Shown in pieces: positions 61,214 to 64,000 of a stretch of DNA of 64,000 nucleotides (positions are counted from its first letter, which is position 1; each line of letters opens with the position of its first letter). Position numbers and translations under genes: made by a program. The notes under the pieces are model-generated. The model worked only from the letters and a program-made list of their open reading frames with translations, was not told the DNA's origin and ran no database searches. Source of the stretch: Cupriavidus sp. P-10 (GTDB lineage: Bacteria > Pseudomonadota > Gammaproteobacteria > Burkholderiales > Burkholderiaceae); NCBI RefSeq assembly GCF_003402535.2, contig NZ_AP025170.1:3348001-3412000 (forward strand), in the 5' to 3' direction.

Positions 61214-61579
61214 TTACTTCTTCAGAGCCACGCCGGCCTTGCGCGGACCCTTGCGGGTACGTGCGTTGGTACGGGTACGCTGACCGCGCATGGGCAGGCC
61301 CTTGCGGTGACGCATGCCACGATAGCAACCAAGGTCCATCAGACGCTTGATGTTCATCGTGGTTTCACGACGCAGGTCACCCTCGACCGTGACCTTGCCC
61401 ACTTCGTCACGAAGCTTTTCCAGGTCGGCGTCGGTCAGATCCTTGACCTTCTTGTCAAACGGTACACCGGTGGCCTCGCAAATCTTGCGAGCGCGCGAGC
61501 GGCCGACACCATAAATGGCCGTCAGGCCGATTTCGGTGTGCTTGTGGTTCGGGATGTTAACCCCTGCGATACGTGCCAT
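61214..61579 (-). CDS. rpsM: 30S ribosomal protein S13
   Basis: S13 lies in the head of the small subunit and contacts tRNA and bridge B1. The 121-residue protein starts [19 protein letters not shown] and ends in the basic tail [17 protein letters not shown], with the conserved helix [16 protein letters not shown]. It follows rpmJ by 19 bases. Confidence 0.98.
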   Translation of the reverse strand: MARIAGVNIPNHKHTEIGLTAIYGVGRSRARKICEATGVPFDKKVKDLTDADLEKLRDEVGKVTVEGDLRRETTMNIKRLMDLGCYRGMRHRKGLPMRGQRTRTNARTRKGPRKAGVALKK

Positions 61580-61598
61580 TCGTCAATCCTCTTTCCGA

Positions 61599-61715
61599 TT
61601 AGCCTTGGCGTTGCTTGTGGCGGGGATCCGACGAGCAGATCACGCGCACGACACCGTTGCGCTTGATGATTTTGCAGTTGCGGCAAATGCGCTTCACAGA
61701 AGCCAGCACTTTCAT
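61599..61715 (-). CDS. rpmJ: 50S ribosomal protein L36
   Basis: A 38-residue ribosomal protein read directly from the sequence. It starts [15 protein letters not shown] and has the zinc ligands CRNC, then [14 protein letters not shown] with the third Cys and the His. It is the zinc-containing form. It lies in the standard infA-rpmJ-rpsM order, and is too short for routine frame finders. Confidence 0.96.
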
Positions 61716-61745
61716 AATTTTCCTCTTCCTTCAATTCCTGTTCGC

Positions 61746-61964
61746 TCACTTCGTCCGGAAGACGATTCGTGCGCGCGACAGATCATATGGAGTCAGCTCG
61801 ACCGTCACCTTGTCACCCGGAAGAATCCGGATGTAGTTCATTCTCATCTTGCCGGAGATGTGGCCCAGCACTACATGGCCATTCTCCAGCTTGACTCGGA
61901 ACGTCGCATTGGGCAGGTTCTCCAGGACCTGGCCCTGCATCTGGATGACGTCGTCTTTTGCCAT
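61746..61964 (-). CDS. infA: translation initiation factor IF-1
   Basis: IF-1 binds the ribosomal A site during initiation. The 72-residue OB-fold protein has [39 protein letters not shown] and the end [11 protein letters not shown]. It follows secY by 23 bases. Some related genomes carry a second infA elsewhere, which cannot be judged here. Confidence 0.97.
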   Translation of the reverse strand: MAKDDVIQMQGQVLENLPNATFRVKLENGHVVLGHISGKMRMNYIRILPGDKVTVELTPYDLSRARIVFRTK

Positions 61965-61987
61965 ACCTAGCCTGTACCGATCCGAAG

Positions 61988-63331
61988 TCAGCGCAAGGTC
62001 AGATTACCCTTGAAATTCGCCTTCTTCAGCAGCGACTCATACTGCTGCGACATGACGTAGGACTGAACCTGGGCCATGAAGTCCATCGTGACGACCACGA
62101 TGATCAGCAGCGAGGTTCCGCCAAAATAGAACGGAACGTTCCAGCGCAGCACCAGGAATTCCGGCAACAGGCAAACCAGCGTGATGTAGATCGCGCCAGC
62201 CAGCGTCAGTCGCACCAGAATCTTGTCGATATAGCGCGTCGTCTGCTCGCCCGGACGAATGCCCGGAATGAAGGCACCGCTTTTCTTCAGGTTGTCTGCC
62301 ACTTCACGGCTGTTGTACACCAGGGCCGTGTAGAAGAAGCAGAAAAATACAATCGCAGCAGCGTACAGCAGGATGTAGACCGGCTGGCCCGGCGACAGCG
62401 TGGCAGCCAGGTCCTTGATGAACCGGCCAACCGTGCCCGTCGAGTCAGACGTGAACCAGCCCGCGATCGTCGCCGGGAACAGGATGATCGACGATGCGAA
62501 GATCGGCGGAATCACCCCTGCCATGTTCAGCTTCAGCGGCAGGTGCGACGACTGGCCGCCGTACACCTTGTTGCCGACCTGACGCTTGGCATAGTTCACC
62601 AGGATCTTGCGCTGGCCACGCTCGACAAACACCACGGCGAAGGTCACACCGATCACGATCGCCACGATGAAGATCGCCGCGATGATGCTCATGGAACCCG
62701 TGCGGACCAGTTCGAACAGTCCGCCGATCGCGTTGGGCAGGCCCGCCGCGATACCGCCGAAGATGATGATCGAGATGCCGTTGCCCAGACCACGCTCGGT
62801 GATCTGCTCACCCAGCCACATCAGGAACATCGTGCCGGTCACCAGCGTGATTACCGCCGTGGCCCGGAACATCAGGCCAGGATCCAGCACCAGCCCGGGC
62901 TGCGACTCCAGCGCCACCGCAATCGACAGCGCCTGGAACGTGGCCAGGACCACGGTGCCGTAACGCGTGTACTGCGTGATCTTGCGCTGCCCTGCCTGCC
63001 CTTCCTTCTTCAGCGTTTCCAGCTGCGGCAGCACGATCGTCAGCAACTGCATGATGATCGACGCCGAGATGTACGGCATGATGCCGAGCGCGAAGACGGT
63101 AAAGCGCGACAGCGCCCCGCCCGAGAACAGGTTGAACATCCCGAGGATGCCACCCGACTGACTCTGGAAAAGCTTCGCAAGCTGCTCCGGATCGATACCG
63201 GGCACCGGAATATGAGCGCCGATGCGGTACACGATCAGGGCCAGCACCAAGAACATCAGCCGGCGCTTGAGGTCGCCGTACTTCGCCGTGTTCCTGGCTT
63301 GCGCGCTTGCATTGGGTTTCGCCGTGGCCAA
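61988..63331 (-). CDS. secY: preprotein translocase subunit SecY
   Basis: SecY is the protein-conducting channel of the Sec translocase in the inner membrane. The 447-residue protein has ten membrane segments, with the plug region after IPVPGID, the [21 protein letters not shown] segment (split in text), and the cytoplasmic loop [12 protein letters not shown] for SecA and ribosome contact. It lies between rplO and infA, its canonical position in the spc operon. Confidence 0.98.
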   Translation of the reverse strand: MATAKPNASAQARNTAKYGDLKRRLMFLVLALIVYRIGAHIPVPGIDPEQLAKLFQSQSGGILGMFNLFSGGALSRFTVFALGIMPYISASIIMQLLTIVLPQLETLKKEGQAGQRKITQYTRYGTVVLATFQALSIAVALESQPGLVLDPGLMFRATAVITLVTGTMFLMWLGEQITERGLGNGISIIIFGGIAAGLPNAIGGLFELVRTGSMSIIAAIFIVAIVIGVTFAVVFVERGQRKILVNYAKRQVGNKVYGGQSSHLPLKLNMAGVIPPIFASSIILFPATIAGWFTSDSTGTVGRFIKDLAATLSPGQPVYILLYAAAIVFFCFFYTALVYNSREVADNLKKSGAFIPGIRPGEQTTRYIDKILVRLTLAGAIYITLVCLLPEFLVLRWNVPFYFGGTSLLIIVVVTMDFMAQVQSYVMSQQYESLLKKANFKGNLTLR

Positions 63332-63375
63332 ACGATGCTCCGACTATGACTGCCTATGCTGCGATAAATGCCGTA

Positions 63376-63810
63376 TCAGGCTGCGATCTGGCCGCCGGCG
63401 GCTTCGATCGCGGCCTTGGCGCCAGCGGTGGCGCCCAGACCCTTGATCGACACCTTGCGGGTCAGTTCGCCAGCCTTGATGACCTTGGCGCTCTTGACCA
63501 GCTCGCCCACCAGGCCAGCTTGCTTCAGGACCAGCAGGTCGACTTCAGCCGCTTCCAGGCGCTCGATGTCACGCAGCGTGACTTCGGCGGTGAACGCCTT
63601 GGTCAGCGAGGTGAAGCCGCGCTTCGGCAGACGACGATACAGCGGCATTTGACCGCCTTCGAAGCCCACCTTGTGGAAGCCGCCCGAACGCGACTTCTGA
63701 CCCTTGTGACCGCGACCGGCGGTCTTGCCCAGGCCGGAGCCGATACCGCGGCCGACGCGACGCTTGGCGTGCTTCGAACCGGCGGCCGGTTTCAGGTTGT
63801 TCAGTTGCAT
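63376..63810 (-). CDS. rplO: 50S ribosomal protein L15
   Basis: The chosen start [20 protein letters not shown] gives 144 residues; an in-frame Met four codons upstream is less likely. The Gly/Lys/Arg-rich N-terminal extension ([18 protein letters not shown]) that threads into 23S rRNA, and the globular C-terminal part with [21 protein letters not shown], are typical. It lies 44 bases before secY and 19 bases after rpmD. Confidence 0.97.
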   Translation of the reverse strand: MQLNNLKPAAGSKHAKRRVGRGIGSGLGKTAGRGHKGQKSRSGGFHKVGFEGGQMPLYRRLPKRGFTSLTKAFTAEVTLRDIERLEAAEVDLLVLKQAGLVGELVKSAKVIKAGELTRKVSIKGLGATAGAKAAIEAAGGQIAA

Positions 63811-63829
63811 CTTGCTCTCCAAGTCCCGA

Positions 63830-64000
63830 TCAGGCCAGAACCTTGACCAGGTACGAGACCTTGTTGATCATGCCGCGCACAGCGGGCGTGTCCTGCAGTT
63901 CCGACACCGAGTTGATGCGGCGCAGGCCCAGGCCACGAACGGTGGCGCGATGATCCTCGCGCGTGCCGATCAGGCTGCGCACGAGTTGCACTTTTACGGT
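63830..64000 (-). CDS. rpmD: 50S ribosomal protein L30, 5' end missing
   Basis: The window ends inside this gene. The visible 56 residues read [16 protein letters not shown], then a central [25 protein letters not shown] part, and end [14 protein letters not shown], which is L30. Three or four N-terminal residues are beyond the right edge. The rpmD-rplO-secY order is that of the spc operon. Confidence 0.95.

Overview
The window is a high-G+C chromosomal segment from a betaproteobacterium of the Burkholderiaceae, most likely Cupriavidus or a close Ralstonia relative. The supporting signs are the gene order (mla genes, an ABC-2 exporter, murA and the his operon running into tatABC), a Burkholderia-type trimeric porin, a MarC-family gene inside the his operon, short-form HisG, single-subunit-type bacterial ribosomal operons, and ResB/CcsA-type cytochrome c maturation. 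Almost all of it is core housekeeping DNA. No phage, plasmid or island signature was seen apart from one small REP-associated transposase element.

Layout. 1-650: 3' end of an HtrA-type serine protease. 1070-2170: porin. 2412-21113: a near-continuous minus-strand block, read from its 5' end as mlaFEDAC, mlaB, an ABC-2 exporter pair, ibaG, murA, hisGDCB, marC, hisHAFIE, a small membrane protein gene, a HIT gene and tatABC. It links outer-membrane lipid asymmetry, peptidoglycan precursor synthesis, histidine synthesis and Tat export. 21254-24670: a Bug-type binding protein, a GNAT acetyltransferase (+) and gltD. 24790-29583: gltB. 29804-30649: a REP-associated transposase with terminal repeats. 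30679-33671: dgt, aroB and aroK. 33861-39050: the type IV pilus assembly operon pilMNOPQ. 39383-43832: mrcA (+), cyaY (-), lptM and lysA (+). 43883-47514: msrPQ, an anti-sigma/ECF sigma pair and a repeat lipoprotein. 47676-51930: CcsA and ResB cytochrome c maturation and a diheme cytochrome c4. 52448-55689: engB, hemB and a CorA-type transporter (+). 55708-58057: dsbD and cutA. 58177-64000: the 3' half of the spc/alpha ribosomal protein operons (rpmD, rplO, secY, infA, rpmJ, rpsM, rpsK, rpsD, rpoA, rplQ).

Several products work together. TatABC would export MsrP, which carries a twin-arginine signal here. DsbD-type electron delivery and ResB/CcsA handle apocytochrome thiols and haem attachment for secreted c-type cytochromes such as the c4 found next to them. 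HemB feeds haem synthesis. PBP1A, MurA, LysA (which makes lysine from meso-DAP), Mla and LptM all concern the envelope.

The most interesting signals are non-coding: (i) a probable minus-strand small RNA between engB and hemB with a CU-rich anti-Shine-Dalgarno loop and a near-perfect intrinsic terminator; (ii) a long symmetrical RNA structure just upstream of rpsD, plus a terminator-like hairpin in an unusually long rpsK-rpsD gap; (iii) a candidate ECF promoter in front of the sigma/anti-sigma/msrPQ group; (iv) terminal repeats bounding the REP-associated transposase. Promoter and RNA calls are made by eye and are tentative.
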